Translations under genes and position numbers: made by a program
Shown: positions 1 through 7,036 of the stretch, one piece after another
How positions within the stretch are numbered: the stretch's first letter is position 1
Layout: each line of letters begins with the position of its first letter
Source of the DNA: Mycobacterium asiaticum
GTDB lineage: Bacteria; Actinomycetota; Actinomycetes; Mycobacteriales; Mycobacteriaceae
Assembly (NCBI RefSeq): GCF_001668675.1
Contig: NZ_LZKQ01000231.1
Coordinates: forward strand, 1-38,862
Reading direction: 5' to 3'
Length of the DNA: 38,862 nucleotides
Notes under the pieces: generated by a model
What the model was told of the DNA's origin: nothing
Seen by the model: only the letters and a program-made list of their open reading frames with translations
Databases searched by the model: none

Positions 1-761
1 GCCTCGATCGGCACCATCACGGCGTCCGGAATCTGCTCCGCCAGCCACTTCTGCCGGGCCACACCGAACGCGCGATCCTTCATCGTGACGACCACCGCGG
101 TCGGCACGTCGATGTCGCCGACCCACGAGGTTGAGTCGAACCGGACCACCTCGGCGATCGCGCGGGTGATGCCGCCCGGAGAGGTGCTGCGAAACTGGCC
201 GAGCACCCATTGATGGTCCGGCAGGAAGCCCTGGGTCACCGCCCCGGCGGGCTGACAGCGGCGGGGCGCGGGGGTCAGTGACTCGATGAGAGCCGCGAAC
301 AACCCGGTGGCCACCCGCTCGTACTGGGCGCGGCTCACCGCCGCCGCGGCGGCGCACAACACCAGCCCGTCCACCCGTTCACGGTGCCGCCGCCAGACCA
401 GCTGCGCGATCAGCGACCCCATCGAGTAGCCCACCGGCACGAAGCTGTCGATACCCAGGACGTCGGCCAGCGCGACGACGTCGTCGGCGCAATCCTCCAA
501 CAGCATCCGGGGCGGCGAGATCCCTTGGCCGTGGCAGCGCTGGTCGAAAATCACCACGCGGCCGAATTCCCGGATGGCCTCCAGCGCGGGGTACCAGGTC
601 ATCAATCCGGTGCAGGCCAGCGAGTGCAGCAGGACGTAGGTGGGTCCGTCGCACGGCCCGGAGTCATAGACGTAGGTGTTCCCCCGGCCGGGCAACTCCA
701 GCACCTGGCCCGACGGCACATTGGCGGCCGGGGCCACTGCGGGCACCATCGGTAACCGCAT
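1..761 (-). CDS. Alpha/beta hydrolase, 3' end cut by window edge
   Basis: An open frame starts at the ATG ending at 761 and runs off the left edge after 253 codons. The translation shows an alpha/beta hydrolase fold: an oxyanion-loop strand ending LLHSLACTG (about residues 44-52), a VVIFDQRCHGQG strand-turn (69-80), and the nucleophile elbow GYSMGS with Ser113. The catalytic Asp and His would lie near or beyond the cut; the visible part reaches an IDVPTAVVVTMKD strand, where the Asp loop normally sits. The C-terminal 10-20% is probably missing. The substrate cannot be told; esterase or C-C hydrolase are both possible. No strong Shine-Dalgarno is seen. The gene diverges from the small gene at 927, across a region with 11-bp phased repeats. 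Confidence 0.85.
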   Translation of the reverse strand, partial: MRLPMVPAVAPAANVPSGQVLELPGRGNTYVYDSGPCDGPTYVLLHSLACTGLMTWYPALEAIREFGRVVIFDQRCHGQGISPPRMLLEDCADDVVALADVLGIDSFVPVGYSMGSLIAQLVWRRHRERVDGLVLCAAAAAVSRAQYERVATGLFAALIESLTPAPRRCQPAGAVTQGFLPDHQWVLGQFRSTSPGGITRAIAEVVRFDSTSWVGDIDVPTAVVVTMKDRAFGVARQKWLAEQIPDAVMVPIE

Positions 762-801
762 GGTGGAAAGAGTCCGCCGCCAGCTGTCGATGGGCTATTG
801 A

Positions 802-834
802 AACACAGGCGGAACACAGCTGGAACACAGCGGC
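802..834. promoter_or_regulatory. Three 11-bp-phased direct repeats (AACACAG heptamer)
   Basis: AACACAG occurs at 802, 813 and 824, each copy followed by a 4-base spacer (GCGG, CTGG, CGGC). Heptamers at an 11-bp period are the binding pattern known for SARP-type activators. On the minus strand the repeats lie about 40 bp upstream of the hydrolase start at 761. The spacing is seen directly; the binding role is inferred. Confidence 0.4.
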
Positions 835-926
835 CGCGCCGGACGGACGACCCGCCCGCGGCCCGGTTTCCCACCAACGCGATCCGGGTAGCAGAGAGGG
901 ACACGCACCCCTGGAAGGGAGAAATC

Positions 927-1073
927 GTGACGACTGCCGAACAGCCACCCCCGGAGGGCGCCGAGCAACCGCCGCAGGCCGCAGAGGGAGAGGGGCTGAA
1001 GGACAGCTCCAAAGAGTTCGCCGCCGATCCGTCTTCGGCCGCCGAGGGTGGAGGTGACGGCGCGAGCGAGTGA
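927..1073 (+). CDS. Small acidic protein of unknown function (48 aa)
   Basis: A GTG start at 927 follows a good Shine-Dalgarno (GGAAGGGAG, 913-921) and gives 48 codons before TGA at 1071-1073. The product is rich in Glu, Pro, Ala and Gly, has no hydrophobic segment and looks intrinsically disordered. A longer reading of the same frame from 798 would add an Arg-rich stretch with no ribosome site, so it was not chosen. The stop lies 4 bp before the preferred start of the DUF1206 gene, so the two are probably cotranscribed and perhaps translationally coupled. No family recognised. Confidence 0.6.
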   Translation: MTTAEQPPPEGAEQPPQAAEGEGLKDSSKEFAADPSSAAEGGGDGASE

Positions 1074-1077
1074 CGTC

Positions 1078-1881
1078 ATGCGGTGGAAACTTCTGCACGA
1101 CGCGACGCGCCATGATGGCTTACGATTCGCCGCCAGAACGGGATTCATCGTCAGCGGCGTCATCCATCTGCTCATCGCGTACCTGATCGCCCGCATCGCT
1201 TGCGGGAGTTCGGCCAACGCCGATCCATCCGGCGCCCTGGCGACGGTGGCGGCCAGCGGTGGCGGCGAAGCGGCGCTGTGGGGTTTGGCCCTCGCGCTGA
1301 TCCCGCTGACTCTGTGGCGATTCGCCGAAGCGTTGATCGGGTTGCACCCGGCCGAGGGTGTCGATGCCGACTCGCAGGATGCAAGCGCGGGAAATCGCCT
1401 GAAGGCGTTGGGATTGATGGTGGTGTACTGCGGCGTGGGGCTGACCGCGGTGCGTTTCGCTCTCGGCGATCGCCAGCCGAGCGGTCAGCAGACCGCCGGC
1501 CTGAGCGCCCGGTTGATGCAATCGGGAGCGGGCCGGGCGGCCCTGATCGCCGGCGGAGTCGCGGTGGTCGTGGTCGGCGGCTATCACGCGTACAAAGGGG
1601 CGTCGAAGAGATTCCTGTCCGACCTGACCGATCGGCCCAAGGGGGTGGCGGCGCTCGGCGGCTGCGGTTATGTCGTCGAGGGGGTGGTGCTGGCCATCGC
1701 GGGAGGGCTGGTCGTCAAGGCGTCCGTCGACGTCGATCCCGCGAAGGCTGCGGGTCTGGATGCCGCCGTGAAAACGCTTGCCGCGACCCGCATCGGGATG
1801 GTGTTGCTTGCTTTGGCGTCGATCGGGTTCGCGGCCTACGGACTGTATAGCTTTGCGCTGAGCCGCTATTCGCGGATGTGA
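1078..1881 (+). CDS. DUF1206 integral membrane protein
   Basis: The 267-aa protein consists almost entirely of hydrophobic helices in three repeated two-helix units, the DUF1206 architecture. Unit 1 contains GFIVSGVIHLLIAYLIA and a WGLALALIPLTLW helix; unit 2 has LGLMVVYCGVGLTAV and a GGVAVVVVGGYHAYKG helix; unit 3 has GCGYVVEGVVLAIAGG and a final IGMVLLALASIGFAAYGLY helix. Length is normal for the family, whose function is unknown. ATG 1078 was chosen; GTG codons at 1048 and 1054 are in frame but would overlap the small gene upstream. The 3' end overlaps the convergent PolA-like gene by 16 bp. Confidence 0.88.
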   Translation: MRWKLLHDATRHDGLRFAARTGFIVSGVIHLLIAYLIARIACGSSANADPSGALATVAASGGGEAALWGLALALIPLTLWRFAEALIGLHPAEGVDADSQDASAGNRLKALGLMVVYCGVGLTAVRFALGDRQPSGQQTAGLSARLMQSGAGRAALIAGGVAVVVVGGYHAYKGASKRFLSDLTDRPKGVAALGGCGYVVEGVVLAIAGGLVVKASVDVDPAKAAGLDAAVKTLAATRIGMVLLALASIGFAAYGLYSFALSRYSRM

Positions 1882-3059
1882 GACCGGATGTGAGACATAG
1901 CCGCGGTCAAGGTAGGACCATAGCCGATCGACACCTCGAGTGGCTCGTCCAGCGGGTAGGCGCCGCGCATGCTGTCGCGGACATAGCCGGCCAGGTCGTC
2001 GCGCTCGCCGGCGGCGACCTCGAACACCAGCCCGCTGGACAGCTGCAGCACCAGGCGTGACGTCAGGCCAACCGCCTTGATCGCCTGGTCCACGTCGATC
2101 GTCGCGACCTTGATGATGTCGGCGGCGCTGCCCCTGATCGCCATCGCGACGGCGGCGCGCTCGGCTGCCGCCCGCACCCGGGGATCACCGCTGCCCAAGT
2201 CCGGCAAATAGTGTCGCCGCCCCAGCAGGGTCGAGGCGTACCCGACGCTGCGAGCCTCGTCGATCACGGCACCTTCGCCGGCCCAGTGCGCCAGGATCCG
2301 GGTGTCCAGATCCCGGTATTGCGCGATCATCAGTCCGGCATAGCCCTCACCCGCCACGACCGCCTCGCGCATCTGGTGCCCGGGGGCCGAGCTGTGGATA
2401 CGCCCGTCCGCTGCAACGTGTTTCGAGGGCGCGGCGGCCGCCAGGATCCGGCGGTCCACAGCGACGCCTACCATCTCCAGCTCGGCCAGCACCCGCTGCG
2501 CCGGCAACTCCAGCCGCCCCAGCAGCGACGAGGAGTCGATGCGCGCGAGCTCCTCGTCCAGCACGTCGGCCAGATCGAGTACCGCGCAAGCCTGCAGGAT
2601 CAAGCCCCGCGGGCTGTCTCCCTCGACGGCTTCCGGCGGCAGTGCGCAGCGCATGTGGTGCACCAAAAGCTCGTTGAGCGAACCTGATTGACGTTCGGGA
2701 CGCAACAGGCGCGCCGCCAGCATGGTGTCGGAGGTGATGCCCCGCAGGGCCCAGCCGCGGCGCCCCAGCGCGTGCATCGCCCTCGGTGCGTCGTGCACGG
2801 CCTTCGGCGGACCCGGGTCGGCGAGCCAGGACACCAACGCCTCCGTGTCATCCGGGGTCAGTGCGGCGAGGTCAAGGAAACGACCATCCCCGTCGGCCGC
2901 CACGATCGCCAGGGACGCGGCCCGCGCGTCGTATCCGGTACCGGTGCCGGCAACGCTCAGACCGAACCGATTGCCCAGGCTGTGTTCTGACAGCCAGGCG
3001 GGCAGCTCACCCGCCTCCAGTACCCGGCCGCGCACGTCGAAATCCCTGGACAGGCTCAT
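1866..3059 (-). CDS. Degenerate DNA polymerase I (PolA) paralogue, predicted catalytically dead
   Basis: This 397-aa protein tracks the 3'-exonuclease-like and polymerase domains of mycobacterial PolA but lacks the N-terminal 5'-nuclease domain (about 300 aa) and has large internal deletions. Residues 30-185 match the exonuclease-like region (SDTMLAARLL, DLADVLDEELARIDS). Residues 186-260 carry remnants of thumb and palm. Residues 270-382 match the C-terminal palm closely (GYASTLLGRRHYLPDL, GSAADIIKVATIDVD, GAYPLDEPLEVSIGYG). The fingers with the O-helix are missing. Motif A, normally DYSQIE, reads QYRDLD, so the metal-binding Asp is Gln247. Motif C, normally HDE, reads SSG (341-343). Both metal-binding aspartates are therefore gone. 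The frame is clean, with ATG 3059 behind a GAGGAG site. It may be a domesticated non-enzymatic protein or an eroding duplicate. Confidence 0.8.
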   Translation of the reverse strand: MSLSRDFDVRGRVLEAGELPAWLSEHSLGNRFGLSVAGTGTGYDARAASLAIVAADGDGRFLDLAALTPDDTEALVSWLADPGPPKAVHDAPRAMHALGRRGWALRGITSDTMLAARLLRPERQSGSLNELLVHHMRCALPPEAVEGDSPRGLILQACAVLDLADVLDEELARIDSSSLLGRLELPAQRVLAELEMVGVAVDRRILAAAAPSKHVAADGRIHSSAPGHQMREAVVAGEGYAGLMIAQYRDLDTRILAHWAGEGAVIDEARSVGYASTLLGRRHYLPDLGSGDPRVRAAAERAAVAMAIRGSAADIIKVATIDVDQAIKAVGLTSRLVLQLSSGLVFEVAAGERDDLAGYVRDSMRGAYPLDEPLEVSIGYGPTLTAAMSHIRSHIRE

Positions 3060-3193
3060 CCGGCCACCCGCTCCTCGCGCTGCGTGGGCCGACCGGCACT
3101 GCGGCCGTACCCGACGGCGCGGCCGCCGGCCGCCGGCGGGGTGGCCGCGATGTCCGTCGTCGCTTCGACCAACGCCGCCTCCCTTCTGCCGAC

Positions 3194-3213
3194 ACGGTAC
3201 GCAGACGTACCGT
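3194..3213. promoter_or_regulatory. Perfect palindrome, operator-like
   Basis: ACGGTACG-CAGA-CGTACCGT: 8-bp arms with a 4-base centre, 135 bp upstream of the PolA-like start and 162 bp upstream of the DUF1684 start. Size and symmetry fit a dimeric repressor site (TetR or GntR type). No regulator gene lies beside it. Confidence 0.4.
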
Positions 3214-3250
3214 TGTGCTCAAGGTTAGCGTCGGGCCTGATTCAGGGAAT

Positions 3251-3339
3251 GAACCCAGCGGACCTATCGTTGCGCCGAGCGTCACACCAGCGTGCCGGTC
3301 ACCGCTGAGGGCCACGCTGGCGTGACGCTCGGTGGGTTC
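3251..3339. repeat. Long inverted repeat / stem-loop upstream of DUF1684 gene
   Basis: A 20-bp arm at 3275-3294 pairs with 3313-3332 with a single mismatch, leaving an 18-base loop. Outside it, GAACCCA (3251-3257) pairs with TGGGTTC (3333-3339), with a 17-base bulge on the left side only. There is no T-run, so it is not a classical terminator. It ends 35 bp before the DUF1684 start and could be a 5'-UTR structure or a dispersed palindromic repeat element. Confidence 0.55.
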
Positions 3340-3374
3340 AAACACCCCGGTGTTCGTGAAGGAGTTCTACAACG

Positions 3375-4142
3375 ATGACTATGACGGCCCCGTCACAGAC
3401 CGACACGTTCGAGGCGGCGTGGGAACGCTGGCACGCCGAGCGCGAGGCCTATTTCCGCGACCCACTGGGTTGGGTGAGCTTGACCGGCTTGTATTGGCTC
3501 ACCGAAGAATTCGAGACGGTCGCCGACCTGCCGGGCCGCTGGCGGGCCGACACGGACGCCGTCTATGTAACGGGCATCGACGGAGCCGACCGGCTCGAGC
3601 CCGTCGAGGGAGCACCGGGGCTGCTGGTCGACGTCGGGGAGCGCCGCGTCGAAGTGATCCGCCGGACCGGCGCCGCGGCGTTGCGAATCCACGATCCCCG
3701 ATCCCCGCACCTGCGGGAATACCGCGGCATACCCACCTATCCGCCGCGCGAACGGTGGCGCGTGCCCGGCGTTTTCAGCCCGTACCCGCAGCCGGAAACG
3801 GTGACCACCGGCGCGGTGGTGGAAGGACTACGGCACCACCTCAACGCGGTCGGCGTCATCGACTTCGAACTCGCCGGCCTTGCGCTGCGGCTGGTTGCGT
3901 TCGGTGGCAAAGACGGTGGGCTGCAGGTGTTGTTCACCGACGAGACCAGCGGTGTCACCACCTACCCTGGCGCGCGGTCGCTTTCGGTGGCCCTGCCCGA
4001 CGGGGACGGCAAGGTGACGCTGGACTTCAACCGGGCGTCGAACCTGCCGTGCTCGTTCACCGACTACGCCACGTGCCCGGTGGCGCCGCCGGAGAACCGA
4101 CTGCCGGTCGCGGTAGAGGCGGGTGAGAAGAACCCGCGCTGA
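3375..4142 (+). CDS. DUF1684 domain protein
   Basis: The 255-aa product has the hallmark C-terminal block of DUF1684: LDFNRASNLPCSFTDYATCP followed by a PPENRLPVAVEAGEK tail. It also has the conserved N-terminal FRDPLGWVSLTGLYWL segment at about residues 27-42. Family members are cytoplasmic proteins of unknown reaction. No signal peptide or membrane segment is seen. ATG 3375 follows AAGGAG at 3359-3364. It converges with the Ddn-like gene, leaving 16 bp between the stops. Confidence 0.9.
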   Translation: MTMTAPSQTDTFEAAWERWHAEREAYFRDPLGWVSLTGLYWLTEEFETVADLPGRWRADTDAVYVTGIDGADRLEPVEGAPGLLVDVGERRVEVIRRTGAAALRIHDPRSPHLREYRGIPTYPPRERWRVPGVFSPYPQPETVTTGAVVEGLRHHLNAVGVIDFELAGLALRLVAFGGKDGGLQVLFTDETSGVTTYPGARSLSVALPDGDGKVTLDFNRASNLPCSFTDYATCPVAPPENRLPVAVEAGEKNPR

Positions 4143-4158
4143 GTTCCGCTGAGTTTCG

Positions 4159-4581
4159 CTATTCCAGCACGAAGACGGGGATGAGCCGGTCCGTCTTGGT
4201 CTGGTACTCCGCGTACGGCGGGTAGGCCTCGACCGCCAGCTGCCACCATTCCTCGCGCTCGGTTCCCGCCAGCTCACGCGCCGTCAGGGTGACCACCTTC
4301 TCGCCGTCCTGCAGCGTCACGGTCGGGTTCACCTTGAGGTTGAAATACCAGGACGGGTGCGCCGGTGCGCCGCCTTTGGACGCCACGATCGCGTAGCGGC
4401 CGTCCTTCTCCACGCGCATCAGCGGCACATAACGCTGTTTTCCGGTCTTCGCTCCGGTGATGGTCACCAGAACGACGGGCTTGTCGAAGATCTCGACACC
4501 GTCGGTGGTGCCCTGCTCCAAAATCTTTTCGGTCTGCTTGCGTACCCAGTCGGTGGGACTCAGTTCGATTTGATCGGCCAT
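4159..4581 (-). CDS. Deazaflavin (F420)-dependent nitroreductase family protein, Ddn-like
   Basis: The 140-aa product shows the split beta-barrel of the Ddn/DUF385 family: VVLVTITGAKTGKQRYVPL (about 36-54), YAIVASKGGAPAHPSWYFNL (about 63-82) and a C-terminal VEAYPPYAEYQTKTDR block. Mycobacterial members reduce quinones or nitroimidazoles with reduced F420; the GAKTGKQR and ASKGG segments form the cofactor-phosphate side in the family. The N-terminal membrane-associating helix of Ddn is short here. ATG 4581 is preceded by AGGAC. The gene lies 41 bp downstream of the sulfatase on the same strand, so an operon is likely. Confidence 0.9.
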   Translation of the reverse strand: MADQIELSPTDWVRKQTEKILEQGTTDGVEIFDKPVVLVTITGAKTGKQRYVPLMRVEKDGRYAIVASKGGAPAHPSWYFNLKVNPTVTLQDGEKVVTLTARELAGTEREEWWQLAVEAYPPYAEYQTKTDRLIPVFVLE

Positions 4582-4622
4582 ATGAGTCCTCAACACATCG
4601 CCGCACCCGATCCATTCCAGGT

Positions 4623-6836
4623 TCAGTCCGCTGTCAGCGCGCCGCGCAGGGCCTCCAGTTGGTTGGGTTCGGAGTCGCCGGCGTGCACCGTGACCGAGTG
4701 CAGGGCACCGTTCCACGCGAACGGTGGTTGATAGTCGCGGCTCACCGGCAGGCCGCGCTCGTAGCCGAGCGTGATGCGGGTGCCGCCGTGCTGCCAGACG
4801 AACGGCAGCGTGTGTACGGACGTGGCGGTGGCCACCACGGCGTCGTCGACTACCGCTTCGGCCCGCACCCCGCCGGACGCCAGGCGCAGCACACATCCCA
4901 CCAGGTGGCGACCAGCCGGAAGCGGTTGGTCCGCTTGAACTTTCAGGGCCCCGCCCGGCAGCGCCAGGGTCACCGTGAGCCTGCCGTCGACGACGTAACC
5001 CGCCAGGCCGCCGTTGTGGTCACCGATAGCGAACAGCACTCCGCTGGGGGCGGAGTCGGCCACCTCCACGTCGGCGATGATCCGGCCCCCGCCGACCAGC
5101 AAGGGTATCGACTCGTCGGACACCGGCCCTGCCTCCGGATACAGCGTCACCGTCTGGCCGATGGGATACTGCGGCGGTACGAAGGCCGCCAACCGCCCCA
5201 CCAGTGAATCCAGCAACGGCAGCACGTTATTCGCTTCGGCTTCGGCCGACCACTGCCGCTTCAGCCGCTCGAGCACGTCGGGGTGTTCGGCGGCGACGTC
5301 GTGCGATTCGGAGAAGTCTTCGTCGAGGTTGAACAGCGACCAGGTGTCCTGGTCGAAGTCACGGCTGCCGGGCAGCAACAAGTCCTCGTCCATGAGACCG
5401 GTGGAGACGTGGTCAGTGGTGGCTTTCCAGCCGTCAACGAAGATGGCGCGCGACCCGAGCATCTCGAAGTACTGCACCGAGCGCGGGTCGGGAGCGGACG
5501 GGTCGGTGAAGGTGGGCAGCAGGCTGGCGCCCTGAACCGGCGTTTGGGTGATGCCGTCGACCGCCTCCGGCACTGTCACGCCGCACGCGTCGAGCACGGT
5601 CGGCAGCAGGTCGATCGCGTGACCGAATTGCGGGCGGACGCCGCCGCCGTCGCGAATGTGTTTGGGCCAGTGGATGATTAACGGAACGCGGGTCCCACCG
5701 AGCCAGGTGTAGCGCTTCCACAGCCGAAACGGCGTGTTGCCGGCCCAGGCCCAGCCCCAGGCATAGTGCGGGTAGGTCTCGGTACCACCCCAGTCGTCGA
5801 GGAGTGCGAGGTTCTCGGTGAGGTTGTCGCGGACGCGGTGGGTGAACCGGTGTTCGTTGACGGTTCCCGTCACACCGCCCTCGGCGCTGGCACCGTTGTC
5901 CGACAGCACGAAGATCAGCGTGTTGTCCAGCTGACCGATCCGATCCAGAGCAGCTACCACGCGGCCGATCTGCGCGTCGGTGTGGCTGAGGAATCCGGCG
6001 TACACCTCGTGCATGCGGGCGTACAGTCGGCGCTCCTCGGCGCTCAGGCTGTCCCAGGCCGGTACCCACGACGGCCGGGGTGTCAGCGTGGTGGCGGCGG
6101 GCACGACCCCCGTTTCGAGTTGCCGGGCGAAGAGTGCGTCGCGCCATTGGTCCCAGCCGTCGTCGAATCGGCCGGCGTAGGCGTCGGCCCACGAGCGCGC
6201 CACATGGTGGGGCGAGTGCATGGCGCCGGTGGCGAAGTACAGGAAGAACGGCTTGCCCGGCGCACCGGCCTGCTGGTTGAGCACCATCCGGATGGCTTCG
6301 TCGGCGAGGTCCTCGGTCAGGTGGTAGCCGTCGCGGATTGGTGCCTCGACGAACGAATTGTCCCGAACTAGTTCGGGTGCCCACTGATTGGCGTCACCGC
6401 GAAGGAAACCGTAGAAGCGCTCGAAACCCAACCCCAGCGGCCATTGGTCGAATGGCCCGGCGCCCCCGAGTTGCCCCCGTGGTACCAGATGCCACTTGCC
6501 CACGGCCAACGTGCTCCAACCGGCGTCGCGCAGCAACCGCGGTAATGCGGCCGCCGAGCGCGGCAGGCGGGAGGTGTATCCCGGATGCGACGTGGGCAGA
6601 TCGGCGAGAAACCCCATGCCCACCGCGTGGTGGTTGCGGCCGGTCAACAACGCCGCCCGGGTGGGCGAACACAACGCGGTCACGTGGAACCGGTTGTAGC
6701 GCAGGCCATCCCCGGCCAGCCGGTCGATGGTGGGCGTCGCGATATCCGAACCGTAGCAACCGAATTGGGCGAAGCCGAGATCGTCGAGGACGATCACCAC
6801 GACGTTAGGGGCGTCCGTCGGCGGGGTGGGGCTCAC
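4623..6836 (-). CDS. Arylsulfatase (type I, formylglycine-dependent)
   Basis: The 737-aa protein begins with the sulfatase core NVVVIVLDDLGFAQFGCYG, where Asp18 and Asp19 bind the metal. The signature C56-S-P-T-R60 is the formylglycine site (CxPxR), converted by a formylglycine-generating enzyme not seen here. Later blocks include KWHLVPRGQ, ATGAMHSPHH and LSDNGASAEGG, which supply the remaining active-site residues. Residues 590-737 form a beta-rich C-terminal domain as in AtsD-type mycobacterial sulfatases. No signal peptide is seen. It hydrolyses sulfate esters for sulfur scavenging or sulfolipid turnover. A palindrome 28-45 bp upstream is shared with the dioxygenase gene at 38055. Confidence 0.95.
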   Translation of the reverse strand: MSPTPPTDAPNVVVIVLDDLGFAQFGCYGSDIATPTIDRLAGDGLRYNRFHVTALCSPTRAALLTGRNHHAVGMGFLADLPTSHPGYTSRLPRSAAALPRLLRDAGWSTLAVGKWHLVPRGQLGGAGPFDQWPLGLGFERFYGFLRGDANQWAPELVRDNSFVEAPIRDGYHLTEDLADEAIRMVLNQQAGAPGKPFFLYFATGAMHSPHHVARSWADAYAGRFDDGWDQWRDALFARQLETGVVPAATTLTPRPSWVPAWDSLSAEERRLYARMHEVYAGFLSHTDAQIGRVVAALDRIGQLDNTLIFVLSDNGASAEGGVTGTVNEHRFTHRVRDNLTENLALLDDWGGTETYPHYAWGWAWAGNTPFRLWKRYTWLGGTRVPLIIHWPKHIRDGGGVRPQFGHAIDLLPTVLDACGVTVPEAVDGITQTPVQGASLLPTFTDPSAPDPRSVQYFEMLGSRAIFVDGWKATTDHVSTGLMDEDLLLPGSRDFDQDTWSLFNLDEDFSESHDVAAEHPDVLERLKRQWSAEAEANNVLPLLDSLVGRLAAFVPPQYPIGQTVTLYPEAGPVSDESIPLLVGGGRIIADVEVADSAPSGVLFAIGDHNGGLAGYVVDGRLTVTLALPGGALKVQADQPLPAGRHLVGCVLRLASGGVRAEAVVDDAVVATATSVHTLPFVWQHGGTRITLGYERGLPVSRDYQPPFAWNGALHSVTVHAGDSEPNQLEALRGALTAD

Positions 6837-6863
6837 GCAGATCCTCCGTGGGACGTCGGGCGC

Positions 6864-6881
6864 TGTAGTCGGTCGACTACA
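6864..6881. promoter_or_regulatory. 18-bp palindrome upstream of sulfatase, shared with dioxygenase promoter
   Basis: TGTAGTCGGTCGACTACA: perfect 8-bp arms around GT, just upstream of the sulfatase start at 6836. A copy matching at 15 of 18 positions sits at 38008-38025 before the TauD/Rv3406-type gene. A shared repressor or activator of sulfate-ester use is inferred. Confidence 0.6.
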
Positions 6882-6938
6882 AGTCGCGGCTTACCCTATG
6901 GGCTGCCCGTGTGACGCACAAGACTTTGCGGCGGCGGT

Positions 6939-6966
6939 GGTTTTTACTGACGTCCACCCCGGGTAT
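6939..6966 (+). promoter_or_regulatory. SigF-like promoter for the SHOCT gene
   Basis: GGTTTTT (6939-6945) and GGGTAT (6961-6966) give GTTT-N17-GGGTAT, matching the mycobacterial SigF consensus GTTT-N15-17-GGGTAT-like. It lies 70 bp upstream of the gene start at 7037. Confidence 0.55.
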
Positions 6967-7036
6967 TCGATGCGAGCCAGGTCCAGGCAGCTTCCGTAAG
7001 CTGAATCCGGTATCCCCAACGAAAGACTCGCAACTC

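Larger units (their letters stand above)
3060..3374. other. 315-bp intergenic region between divergent genes
   Basis: This is the only stretch above 300 bp without a convincing gene. It separates the PolA-like gene (minus) from the DUF1684 gene (plus). It holds a perfect palindrome (3194-3213), a long imperfect stem-loop (3251-3339) and the Shine-Dalgarno AAGGAG of the DUF1684 gene. A 19-codon frame from ATG 3249 to TGA 3308 is present but its ribosome site is too close to the ATG. Confidence 0.7.

Noticed and set aside
3249..3308. Possible 19-codon leader peptide before the DUF1684 gene
   Set aside because: AGGGA is only about 2 bases from the ATG, the frame overlaps the stem-loop, and it is not rich in one regulatory amino acid.
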